From the NCBI GenBank assembly GCA_963576735.1, contig OY755178.1:248001-312000 (forward strand): a DNA stretch of 64,000 nucleotides, given 5' to 3'. Below are positions 19,441 to 32,500 of the stretch, piece by piece (positions within the stretch are counted from its first letter, which is position 1; each line of letters starts with the position of its first letter). This DNA comes from Bedellia somnulentella. Its lineage: Eukaryota; Arthropoda; Insecta; Lepidoptera; Bedelliidae. The position numbers and the translations under genes are program-made. A model generated the notes under the pieces. It did not search any database. It had not been told where the DNA came from and worked only from the letters and a program-made list of their open reading frames with translations.

Positions 19441-19684
19441 CTGTATAGTGTCAGCTTAGAATAGCACTACCCCATTTCTTCTGGTGGGTGTATATAGGAG
19501 GCAACTAATGGTATTGGGGCTTTTAGGGGTTTTTTGGCGATGCGGTTGGAGACCCAACAACCTTTATTTTACCATCTTTTCCCCAAGCAACTTCCAAAAG
19601 CAGCTGAGGAATTTCTGATTCCTTAGCTCTTGCTACCTCTACTGGTGATATATAGCCGTGAGTATATGTTTGTGTGTATGTAAT
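19441..19684 (+). repeat. Repeat A copy, full length
   Basis: It runs from ctgtatagtgtcagcttagaa to gccgtgagtatatgtttg. The internal landmarks gaggcaactaa, tggagaccca, ttaccatcttttcc and ttccttagctct are all present. It is intergenic, upstream of ENGase. Confidence 0.8.
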
Positions 19685-20197
19685 AAGATGAACTGTTACT
19701 TTGTATTTAAATAGGGTACATGAAGTTACAAGTGGTCGCATGGATGAAATGATTCCTAAAATATTCATGGTTACTACAGAACATGCGACAATAACTCTGA
19801 CATATTCAATTACTGCTCAGTCCCTCTGACACTTGATATGATTATATTTAACCCATGTTAACTAACTACTAAAAGTCTTAGTTATCTATTGTTAGAAGAT
19901 TTTTTTAATTGGTGAGCAGAGTGTCAAAGTTTTTATCAGAAAAAAATAGAAATGCACAATTTTAATCTTTACTATGTATTTAGTATGTATAGACTTTTAT
20001 TATAATTAAATTTGTTACAAATATTATTGAAAACTTAAATAAAGTTAGATATTAACAAATTTAAATTTGTGATATAATACTGTGATAATATCCTAAAAAT
20101 ACTTGAAAAATATAAAGTTTTTTTTGACTTCTTACATAGATAGGTCAGCTAAGAAGCAGAGCTTATTCTTAATATTCTTATTATTTACAGGTTAGAA

Positions 20198-20505
20198 ATG
20201 GACAGCGAAGATGTGTTGGATGGTGCACTGGTGTGCAAGCCCATTGACAATTACAAAGATTTAGTGGCTTTTGTATCCAATCCCCCACCATGGACATCAC
20301 AATGCAAAGAGTTGGTAGAGCACAGTAAGCAAGTGTTGAGAAATGGGAGTCTCATCAGTAGCTCAGAAGATACCTTGACTAATGATACAGAGTATTTCTG
20401 TCACATAGACCCAGGATCACAAATAGTAGAGGAAAGGCTGGATAGTGCCCTAGCACCTAAAACATTAGTTTGTCATGATATGGCTAATGGATATCATGAT
20501 GACAG
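20198..20505 (+). CDS. ENGASE: ENGase coding exon 1
   Basis: The start is the first ATG after the acceptor at 20190. The exon encodes residues 1-102, an acidic N-terminus without hydrophobic leader, and ends GACAG|GTAAAT in phase 2. Confidence 0.88.
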
Positions 20506-23500
20506 GTAAATCTTATTGATGAATACCAAGTGGCTGTGTAGTGTCAGTTTTGAATAGCACTACCCTGTTTCTTCCTGTGGGTGTTGGAAATACTAAACAT
20601 TTTGGGGCTTATTAAGTGAGTTTGAGCTTAGACAGGAATATCAGAAATACTTACTGGAATAGGAACTATATAGAGGACATCAAAATTTATATTTTTATTT
20701 TCTTAATATTATATTTATATTTTATCTATTCCATATATAATATAGACTACAGATAAAAGCTTAATTAATGATTTGGGGGATGGGGGTAGCAATCCTAAGC
20801 TAACAAAGTTGAGGGCAAAAGCTAGCATTGTATGTAAAATCTGTAAAAAGCATACAAATTTAATCTGTTTTAGCAAAATTTTTGGTGAATCCTGTGGAAT
20901 CATATAATGGGTAACATAAATGACACCACTAAGCCATTAAAATGGAACAAAATCTTTAAGAAACACTTTGTATTATCCTTGAATTAATTTCCAGCTTCCT
21001 AGAAGGCACTCGCAGGCACGACGCATACACTTTCTACAACTGGGCCGGCATTGATATATTCTGCTACTTCAGCCACCACCTCATCACCATTCCACCGCTG
21101 GGCTGGATCAATGTGGCGCATGCACATGGAGTCAAGGTTATTGGTAAATACTGCCTTTATTGCACAAAAAAGTCAAAAAAAAAAAAGTCAAAAAGTTTAT
21201 TTTTCAAAATAAAGTTAAATACTAACATTTTTTGAACGTCAAAGTTTTAAATTAATCGTTAATCCGTTGCTTCGGAAGGTGTTCGTAAAGAGAAGAAGCA
21301 ACAAAGAAACTCTTTACATTCACATTTTTTCATTTTTTCAAAATATGGTTTGTACAATTTCAGTTTATAAACATGTTTTTACTTTACAAAAGATTTTCTA
21401 AGCGACCAAACCAAACGCTAGTTTGACATAATTAAAATAAATTGTCCATCACAAAAACCAATCACATAACGTGAGAAGAAAAATCCTCACCAGACAATTA
21501 TTCCTAGGAATAACGAGGGAAGATTTATAGCTTTACGGACATGGTCATGTGCGCGTTGGGTCCTTGTCGTTTAAAAAATCTTGAACACTGTAGTAAGATT
21601 TCTTTATAAGCATGGCTTTGATTGCCTTTTTAAAAGATGCCACAGGCAATTCCAATATGTCAGAAGGGAGTTTATTGAACATTTTCAGGGATAGTCCCAT
21701 AAAGGAGTTACTTACTTTATTAAGTCTCCACTTCGGTACGTTAAGTTTCTCCTTATTCCGAGTGTTAACAGTATGCCTATCACTAACTTTACTAAATTGG
21801 CCTATATTCTTTTTGGCATACATTAAATTCTCAAATATGTATTGGCAAGGGACAGTTAAAATGCCAATATCTTTAAATTTTTCGCGCAACGAATACCTCG
21901 ACCTTAACATGTAAATAGATCGGATAGCTCGCTTTTGTAAGACAAAAACTTTATGAACATCAGCCGCTTTACCCCATAATAAAATACCGTACGACATAAT
22001 ACTATGAAAATAACTGAAATAAACAATGCGAGCTGTTTCTATGTCTGCTATTTCTCTAATCTTACGCACGGCATACGCTGCTGAGCTCAGCCTTTTAGAA
22101 AGTGTTAGTATATGGGGTCCCCATTGCAACTTAGAATCGATTATTATCCCTAGGAATTTTGTCTCTTTCACTAATTCTACTTTTTCACTGTCAATAACAA
22201 TATTGGCGTCAACTTGCCTAACATTCGGTAAAGTAAATTTAATACATTTAGTTTTTTTGGCATTCAGAACCAGGTTATTTACAGTAAACCAATGCAATAC
22301 CAGTGAGATAGCTTTATTTACGTCGTCAAGAGATGTAGAGGATCTCGCTACATTAAATATTAAAGATGTGTCATCTGCAAACATAACTATCTCAGAATAC
22401 TTTTGTACCATAAATGGTAAATCATTAATATAAATCAGAAACAGTAATGGGCCAAGTATAGAACCTTGAGGAACGCCCATCTCTATTTCCGATCCTTTCG
22501 ACGTGGTTCCATTAATATCTACCTTTAAAGTTCTTTTATCAAGATATGATGCCATTAATTTCAGTGCTTGCTCGTCAAAACCGTAATATTTAAGCTTAGT
22601 CAACGCTATTTCCTTTTTTACACAATCAAAAGCTTTTGTGAGGTCACAAAATATACCTAACGCATCCCGGGAGTTTTCCCATGAATTAAAAATATGTTTC
22701 ATTAGTGACACTCCTGCATCTACAGTAGACCTACCTTTAGTAAAACCATATTGCTCGTCATGGAATATATTATTTTTATTGAAATATGAAAGCATTTGGT
22801 TGGACATTATTTTCTCGAAAACCTTACTGAGAACTGGTAAAATAGAAATAGGCCTATAGTTGGTAAAGTCCTGACTATCTCCTGATTTATGTAGTGGGAT
22901 GAGCCTACTTAACTTCATACAGTCTGGAAATTCTCCTATATCTATACATTTATTAAAAAGTATCGTTAAATGGGGAGCGATTATATTTATTATTCTGTTT
23001 ATGACGAAAACTGACATTCCTGTTATGTCTTCGGTTTTTTTAAGATTAATGGTTTTAAAATTTTTAATTATATCATAACTGTCAACGTACTTAAAAGAAA
23101 ACTGTGCTGTTGTTTTGGTAACATTTTGTTCCAACAACTCAAGAGCTTTTTGGGGACATGAATTTAATTTCTCTGTTGTCTGAGTGGGGGTATTTATAAA
23201 ATGATTTTCAAAAATGTCAGCAATTTGTGATCTTGACTGTATCAGTTCATTATCTAATAATAAATTGAGATCATGCGGGGACTTTAGTTTTCCAGTTTCA
23301 CTGTTAATTATTTTCCAGACAGTCTTACTCTTGTTAGAAGAATTCTTAATTTTATGTTTTATGCATCTAAATTTAGCTTCACCACAAACTTTTTTGAAAA
23401 TTTTTGAATAATTTCTGACATAAATAATAAAATCTTGGTTGAAGTTATAGGACTTTTCTCTATAAATGTTATATAGGTGATCTCTACTTATTCTAATTCC

Positions 23501-26500
23501 AGCGGTGGCCCATTCAGCAAAAGAGCATTTTGTATTACATAGTATTACCTTAGTTTTAAAGATTTTGTTAAATTCTGTTTTTAGCTCATTGATGAAAGAA
23601 AGACAATTCTCTAATGTTTCACTGCTTCTCATTGGGGGGCTGATGCTAGACCTAATATTATTTTCAAATAAGCTAAGTTTTTTTTCAGTTATCTGTCTAC
23701 ATACAATTGACTTTTTTTTTCAATGGTTAATTCTAAATTTATGAATTGTCCCTTGTGGTCTGAGGTAATGCTATCAAAAAGGAAGTGACCAGAGTAGTCA
23801 CAATTGCAAAAAATATTATCTAAACATGTTGCAGAGGTCGAGGTAATTCGGGTTGGCTCATTAAATACATTTAGAAGATTAAATGATTGAAAAAATGTTA
23901 AGATTCTCTCCTTTACTAGACCCTCACCTAATAAGTCAACATTGAAATCCCCACAAACTACAACCTCTCTGGAGCTGCGGGAAGCCATCCCCAAAGCATC
24001 CTCCATCGCTGCTTCAAAGATGTCATAGTTACTTAGCACTAGCTAATAGATATGCTCACGGCTATAAATCTTAATGCTTCAGAATTAGAAATTCATCTCC
24101 CAATTTTGGAAGTTTTAATTCCTGGAATGTGAGCTAGTTTATGTTGTAATGTTACGGTAGTAGTTGTTAAAGTCTGCCAACTGTTAAATATAGGTAGCAA
24201 ACTTTGTCTAATATACTCAGTTCAGGGTAGGTTGGAGAACTATAGTAAAAAAAGTGTGGACTGTCATTATGAAACAAAATCACCAAATCCTTTTTTTGGT
24301 ACATATTTCAATCTTTCTTATCATACATATTCACATTATGAACCCATTTTTTGAGCACATTCCCCATTTGATCTAAATATGTCCTAATCGTCTCTCACTA
24401 AATTAAACTAACATTACCGTCCACTTCTACTCTAAAATCTCTTTCATCAATTCACTTTCATCCATCATCCATTATTATTAATTTTTGCATATTTGCAAAA
24501 CTTTTACAGGAACCTTCATAACGGAATGGGAAGACGGCAAACAGTTCTGGGAAGAGATGCTCTCTCATGAAGACCGGTGGTTAGAACTGGCGCGGCTGCT
24601 GACCAGTGTGGCCAGGGTCTGCAAGTTTGACGGATGGCTGCTTAATATTGAGAACCAGGTTCGATTGATGTTGAAAAATCTGTAATTTTCCTTATTATCA
24701 AGGATGTAAATCCCAAAATGGTCTGAGATACATGAGCAAAATTTTCTCGGTCACTTTTGGAGGTATAGTGAGGAAAAGATGGTACTAGACCAAGGGTAAA
24801 CGGGCTTTTTAAGTGATTGGTCGGCGCCGGCGGTGCGGCTAGGGACCCATCACCAACCATTCCAATTTTACAAAAATAGGTGAGATATTTCTAATAAAAA
24901 AATGAGAAATAAAAAATAATGTAGTACTAATAGTGACAGTGATTACTGATTAGTGATACATTTTGCTACATTTACTTTTAAAACCAATAATATCGTTCGT
25001 ACCTCTTCTAATTGCATGTAAAACACATTCCTGTCGCACTCGCCGCTTCCAGGATCAAACGAAAATTATTATAAACAATTGGAACATGACACTTATGATT
25101 CAATGAAACCAACGACAACTGTAGTATCAAATTATCACCATGCATACGTTGGCTAAATCGAATCTTCGTTGTTTTTTGTTTTTTACTTTTACTCACGCCC
25201 ATTATGCCTATTGATCGCCAATATGCAGAATCTTGAAAAATCTCTCTTGCTTCCCTCACATTCATACATCACTGGCCTGCGACTAGAACGCACGTGCCAT
25301 TTTAGCTCTCGTTAACTATTGAGATTAATATTTTATATATTACTTTTTTAAATGTCTGCATCACCTAAATACTAATCGCATAGACTATTGTAGTGTTAAT
25401 ATGTTGTATTAGTGTATTTAACTAAGATATTATTATGGAGGGAAGTCCATTTAATCGGAGCGGACTGACTCGTCGCAGTCCTCCTCCGCAGTGCACTGAA
25501 GACAATATGGACCAAGCACCATCGGCTTCTTCAAAACATCAGGACTCCAGCGTTGTATCAACAACTGATATACATTATTGGATGGACACCATTGAGGCCT
25601 GCTTACAAAAAATCTGCCAAGTATCGACCGAAGGTAAGCTAAACTCAGACCAAAAGCTCTGTATTAGTAACCTATGTAGGAAAATCGGGAATGGTACTGG
25701 TCAAATGGCAGTTCATTACCAATCGGCTAAACAACATCTTCTTCTCGCCCAATCTAAAATTCAGAACTTATATCAGAAAATTGATGTCTTAGAACAAAAA
25801 CAAGGTGACCTTGAAACAATCCAAGACCTCAAACAATCTATACGCAATTCTTTGGAGTCCCAAACAAAGACTAACACTTCTTTTGCCGATATGGTTAAAA
25901 AGGGACCGAACGATTTTGTAAAACCCCAAAATCTAGCCTCCATAACAATATTTCCGAAAGATAAACAAAAATCTAGTGATGAGACCAAGTCCCTAGTACA
26001 AAAAATTATCTGCCCTGAGGAGATGAAATTGCAAGTACGAGGACTCAGAAAAACTAAAAATGGAGGAGTAATCATCAGCACCGAGTCCCAACAGGATATT
26101 GAAAAGATAAAATCGTCTAATAAACTCTGCTCAAACGATCTTACTTTAGAAGAAAGTAACCAGCGCCGCCCTAGAATAGTTGTAATTGGAGTGCCAACAA
26201 ATTTATCGGAGAAAGAAGTGTTTCAGTGCTTATATGAACAAAACTTGGCCGATAAGTATCCAGACTCAACATTCGACAAATTCCTTAGCTCCATAAAACT
26301 TAGCCATAAAGGGGGTAAAAAACAGGGTAAATATTGCCACTACATAATTGAGGTCCCCGCAGGAATTCGCAAATGTCTCATGAACCAGGCGCGAATTTTC
26401 GTTAACTGGACATCCTGTAAAATAAGAGACTTCACCCTTGTGACCCGTTGTTTTAAATGTCAGCAATATGGACACTCAGCTAAGTTTTGTCGTGAGGCTG

Positions 26501-29500
26501 ATCAGGTCTGTGGCCATTGTGGGGAGACTGGACACTCTATCAAAGAGTGTATTAAAAAATCTCAGGAACCAACCTGTGCCACCTGCAAGCGTTTTAAAAA
26601 AACAAGTAACCATCCTACAGGAGACCCTGAATGCCCAGCTAGGAAGAATGCAGAATTGAGGTATATAAATTCTATTAACTATGAAGGCGCCTAAGAGCGC
26701 CCGTATCTTCATATTATCTATAAGCACTTATTGATTAAGTTTCTTTTCACATTTTTTTACTTCTTTTTTACATTTATTTTTAAACGTACTCTTTAGTTTA
26801 TATATCAATGACACATCAAATTATCTATGACTTAGACAATATAAAATTTGGTGAATCTCGCTCGTGTGATGTTGAATTGTGTAGCCAATTAATTTGTAAT
26901 GAGAAAGGTACTCTTAAAATCTTAACCCAAAACATTCGTAGTATTCACAAAAATTTCGATGATTTTCTAATATTATTAACTCGATTTAATGTTCCTTTAG
27001 ATATAATTATTTTGACTGAATGTTGGTTACAAAACCGAGCACATACGAGTAGTTTACCCACCCTCACAGGGTACAAATTACACAGCTCAACTAAACTACA
27101 TAACCAAAATGATGGCATTATAATATATGTACGAGATACGTTAAACTTTACCATAGAAGAAATTTGTGTTAATGAAAGTAATTGTCTAGGACTGATAAGT
27201 AAGGACTTAGTCATATTATCTTTTTACCGCTCTCCATCTTTTCGCAAACTTGATAATTTTTTACAATCCTTGAACAGTATACTACATGCTTTCGCCTCTA
27301 CAAAAAACATAGTTTTAACTGGAGACTTGAATATTGACATTATAACAGAAAGCAACGATTCATCTATCCAGGAATACTTAAACATATGTGCTTTTCATGG
27401 AATATCACCCGCCCATACCTTTCCCACTCACAACAGCGGATCCTGTTTAGATCATATTATGATAAAAACTAATTACCTGACACATACATTTGTTACTAAC
27501 TCGACTATTACCGATCATCGCGCCGTGCTATTGACATTGAATTTAAAGCTGACTCATAACAAATGCCGCCGCAGCTATTCTAGTGTTAACATGCAAAACG
27601 TAAGACGTGATTTAATTCAAATAGATTTCAGCACGGTTTGTAATAATACTGACGTAAACTTTTCTATGAATTACGTGACTAACTGTGTTCAAAATGCAAT
27701 TGCGAAAAATACAAGCACGTTTCGTCAAAGCAGGAAGTACCAAATAATAAAACCTTGGATAACTCCTGGCTTAATCAGATGCATAAAACATAGAGATAAG
27801 TTGCACAAAAGGTATATGCTTGAGCCTACTAACAATACTATTACTCTTATTTACAAACGATATCGCAATTTTTGCAATAAAATTTTGAAAAATGTAAAAT
27901 GTGAGTACGAGAAAAAAGAACTTCAATCTGCGGGAAGTAACAACAAATTAATTTGGAATTTCATTAAAAAAAAGACCTGCACGACAAAACATAATGATTT
28001 CCCTAACGAACTATTCAAACTAAGGTCAACTCCCACACAGTCAGCGGAATTCATAAATAACTTTTTCATTAACATTGGTAAGAATTTATCTGAACAGGCA
28101 AATTTTGAAAAATACTATCAAGCTAATTCTAAACACCCTTCAAGGCTTAAATCATTTGTTATGATCGATCCAGACGTCTCTGAAGTAGAGGGTATTATAA
28201 ATAACTTAAAAAGTAATAGTGCTCCCGGATGGGATAACATCTCATGTAAAGTTTTGAAATTTTGTAAGGATATACTAGCCCCTCCGTTAACTCTCATATT
28301 TCAAAATTGTTTGTCTCAAGGTATATTCCCCGAGTCATTAAAAAAAGCTGTGGTTATTCCGATTTATAAATCGGGGGATAAAAACCAACCAAATAATTAC
28401 AGACCGATTTCTCTTCTTCCCACTTTCTCTAAAATTTTGGAAAAAATAATGAACAGTAGGTTAATAAAATATTTAGATGAAATATCCTTTCTCTCAAGTT
28501 GCCAGTTTGGTTTCCGTAAAAAGTTATCAACTGATGACGCAGTCCATTGCCTTACAAATGAAATTGTGCAAAATTTGGACAAAGGTATGCATGTTATAGG
28601 GATTTTTCTCGACCTCAAAAAAGCCTTTGATACAATTTCAATTCCAATTTTATTGCAAAAATTAGAAAATATCGGCATTCGGGATACTCAGTTAAAATTA
28701 TTTGAAAGTTATCTTAGTAATAGACTTCAGTGCCTAAAAATTGGAGACAATTATAGCACATTTTTAAAAAACCACCCCTTTGGCGTCCCTCAGGGTAGTA
28801 TCTTAGGACCCAGCCTATTTTTGATTTATATTAATGAGCTATGTAATCTCCAACTAAATAACGGCACCATAGTTTCATATGCAGATGACACAGCCTTACT
28901 TTTTTCTGCAAAAACAATAGACGAAGCTTATAAATTCGCTCAATCTGGCTTTAGTATTGTGAATGACTGGCTTTTTAATAATTTTCTGTCCTTGAATACT
29001 GATAAAACTATGTATATGATTTTCGCAAGGAACACTTCTACACCATTACTCAATAACACCCCGCTTTATGCACATCACCGCACTTGCACTGATAGCGCAC
29101 CATGCCTATGCTCAACTATCTCCAAAGCAATGAACATCAAATATCTTGGAATTACTCTCGACGTTACTTTAACTTTTAAGGTCCATATTAATGCACTCTG
29201 TAATAGAATTAGAAAACTTATAGTAATATTTAAAAAGTTGAGACACATATGTGACTACGCTTTAATAAAGCAAATCTATCAAGCGCTTGGTCAATCCTTA
29301 CTGACTTATTGCATAAAATCTTGGGGAGGTGCTGGCATAACCACTATGTTAAAACTGGAACGAGCTCAAAGAGCGCTACTTAAAGTAGCTACTGCGCGCC
29401 CTTTCTATTTCCCTACTACCGAACTATATAAACAATGCAAAGTGCTAACTGTGCGCCAGCTCTTTATTCTATTCACTGTTCTAAAACAGCATGCTAGCTT

Positions 29501-32500
29501 ATACTTCAACCCTGATACACTAAACAGGAGGCGAAAGGATATAGTATGTTTGAATACCTATAGTGCAAAATTTTCCATTACAAATAGATTCTTTATATTT
29601 TTAGGACCATACTTATATAATAAAATTAATAGATTACTAGAATTATATAACTCAAACAACTTTGAATGCAAGAAAAAACTTCAATCGTGGCTATTAAATC
29701 TTACATACACGGAATCAGAGGAATTGCTTAATATAATAAGTTAATATAAGATGTTTTTATTTATTTTTTTATCATAATAATACAATTAGTTAGATACAAT
29801 CGATTTCTGATAATAATTTATACACTACTTACCAATACCATTATATGAAAACTAATAGTTTAAGCCTTTTTTGTTTATTGTTGCCTGAAATACAGGTAAA
29901 TTACCTAGCTCAGGAACAGGAAAATGTTATATTTTGTACTTTAAATAATTAACTAGGTTAAGACGAATATTATGTACTTTTGAAAACTGAATAAAATTTT
30001 TATTATTATTTATTATTATTATTCATTATTCTTCTCATACATGATTGTTTCGTGTGAGCGAGACATCAATATATGTTAATACGGGTTAGAAGAGATACGG
30101 ACGAAATTATCTAATCTTCAAGCTTAAAACTTCTGTAAGTCTAATTTTCTCAGTCGTCTCAACAAAACATTACCTATTTAGCTCACCAACGGCTACCGCA
30201 TGGTGCAATTCGTGACGGCATTACACGAGGCTCTTCATAATCAGCTACCTAATCCGGTACTGCTGTGGTATGACAGCGTGACAGTGGACGGGAAGCTGGA
30301 GTGGCAGAATGGACTCACCGAGAAAAATGAGTATGGAAACAAACATTTATATTCGTCATACTCATTTCATCTTCTGCTTGATTCGAACCTGTATCCTCCA
30401 GAACCAAGAACCTAGTCATCTAGCTAACTAGGACGCCACAGTCATCGTAAAATTAAACTAACTAAATCTTAATGTACTATGTTTTTTTCGCTTTAGGCAT
30501 ACTAATATTGAGTAGCAAGTTGCAATTCTGAAATTAAAAAGAATGTAGTCACAACAGCATTCTAGATATAGTGCAGGTTTTGGTGATAAAAAATTAAATT
30601 AATTCTTTGAATCTCAGACCAACTACCTATAGACAGATAACGCGCGTGGCACCCTATATGTCTCTCCTTCGCACAATCGGTGTTGACACAAAAACAATTT
30701 TGCCTCGCGTGTGATAATTTGGTAAGGCTTTTCTCATATTCTCATGCTTTCAATAACGACAAACATATAATGTTACCGAACATATATGGCAAATATCCTC
30801 ATATAATAAGTTTATAAATATATAAATTATGAGCAAACAATAAACTAAAATACAACACATGCCTAATAACAATGACTTACAATTAAATAGACAACAGTCA
30901 CCAGATTTTTGTATTTTCTTCCCAACGAGTACCACCAAAATCTGTACCATGGCTACTCGATGGGAATAAAAACGTAGTTTAAAAATCATTCTAATAAGGT
31001 AATAGATCAATAATATTTTTGTTAAAATAAAACAACTCTTTAAATCAAATATTCATTATAATTTAATACACGTTACTTAAGTCAAATTCAACATAGTTTA
31101 AATCAACAATCAAAGTTACTGTCTTTTAAACAATATTTTTTTTTAATTAGTTCCAAATACTTTCCTTGTTCATAGTAATTATCTTATTCACATGATCAAT
31201 TCTTACTTCTATAGGATTATTGAGATTTTGAAGTGGCAACACTGTTGTTTTTTGTTGTTGAAGGTTATGTTTAGAATTAAATCAAAAACACAGGTAAAAC
31301 GTATAAATAACAGCATATCTTCTATTGTAAATCTAATAAGGTTCATAAACTGTAAATATATTCCGAGTTTTCTTTGATACGCCACTGCGAAGTGATTCAT
31401 CTGGAGCTTTTTACTCGCTTCGATAACTGCAGCCCAAAACTTTTTATTTACTTATTTTTAAAGCACGATCACATAAACAAGGTCTCTGCCCTAAACAAGC
31501 TTACTTCCTACGAGTTCAAAATATGATTTGTTTCACGTATTTGCACAATATTATCTAAAATCGATGAAGTAAACAAAGCGTTTATTATTTCCCTAACAAG
31601 ATTGTGGCAAACTGTCACTTTGGACAGTTTGCCACAATCGAAAAACAGGTTACACCGTAAGGGACAAAAAATCATAGTACTAGCTCTTTCTATCTTTAAG
31701 AGTTTTATAATTAGCTATCATTTTCTTGCTCGTCGTGACGTATTCTTTATCTCACTAGTTGTATATGCTCTAAGCTTTGAATACAAAAAGTGTGCTCATA
31801 AAGGCAGGCGCCCAAAGTATGAAAAAAAGAGCTTATATGAAAACATTGACAGAAGTAAACGAAGCTAAGGAGGATTGCCAGGATCGTACGAAGTGACGAT
31901 CGATAGTCTCTGCCTACCCCAATAGGAACTAATGGCGTGAGTATATGTATGTATGTAAAGTTCATTGGTTTGCTTATGTAGCCATAGTAAAATATTCTGG
32001 AGAATGAGGATTCGAGCAGATTAAACACTATGATTAATTGATTATGTATACATAGACAAGAATGCAAAGTTTGTTGGACCCACTACCATCCTTTTTTTAT
32101 TAATGGAAAGTTACAATTTATATTATATTTATAAGAATAATATTGGATAGAAGAGTTTAATTTATTGTGTTTAATTTAGTATTTCATTGTTTCAGAGCAT
32201 TCTTCCTAGCCTGCGACGGAATATTCACCAACTACTCATGGTCAGAAAGCATGGTGGAAGGGGCGGCAATACGGGCGGGGGGGCGGCGGAGAGATGTGTT
32301 CGTGGGGGTCGATGTGTGGGGGCGGAACATGTACGGGGGCGGCCGGTACAACACTAGACAGGTAGGGGGCGGAACATGTACGGGGGCGGCCGGTACAACA
32401 CTAGACAGGTAGGGGGCGGAACATGTACGGGGGCGGCCGGTACACCACTAGACAGGTAGGGGGCGGAACATGTACGGGGGCGGCCGGTACAACACTAGAC

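Larger units (their letters stand above)
16086..20190. other. Intergenic stretch between the two divergent genes
   Basis: This 4.1-kb interval should hold both promoters and any noncoding first exons. It contains a long-TIR element (16471-17398), a SINE head, a cluster of TCACTGTGACT-like words (17455-18560) and a repeat A copy (19441-19684). No TATA box or initiator could be assigned. The tttacag at 20184-20190 before the ENGase ATG shows that at least one ENGase 5' UTR exon lies upstream. Confidence 0.6.
21160..24045 (-). mobile_element. Reversed Jockey/CR1-group LINE in ENGase intron 2
   Basis: On the minus strand it has a 5'-truncated endonuclease (24039-23689), then reverse transcriptase (23632-21545), then a 3' UTR and A-rich end near 21160-21240. 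The endonuclease and polymerase frames are separated by a shift near a long T run at 23709-23720. The related 3' fragment at 34806-35430 shares its C-terminal protein and 3' UTR. Confidence 0.85.
25270..30034 (+). mobile_element. Full-length two-ORF LINE in ENGase intron 3
   Basis: A candidate 8-bp duplication tcatacat lies at 25262-25269 and 30035-30042. The element has a 165-bp leader, intact ORF1 and ORF2, a 3' UTR, and a (ttattatt)n tail at about 29998-30030. It is in the same orientation as ENGase. Both frames are open, so it may be a recent, possibly still competent copy. The clade is Jockey/CR1 group: three zinc knuckles in ORF1, no RNase H. Confidence 0.85.
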
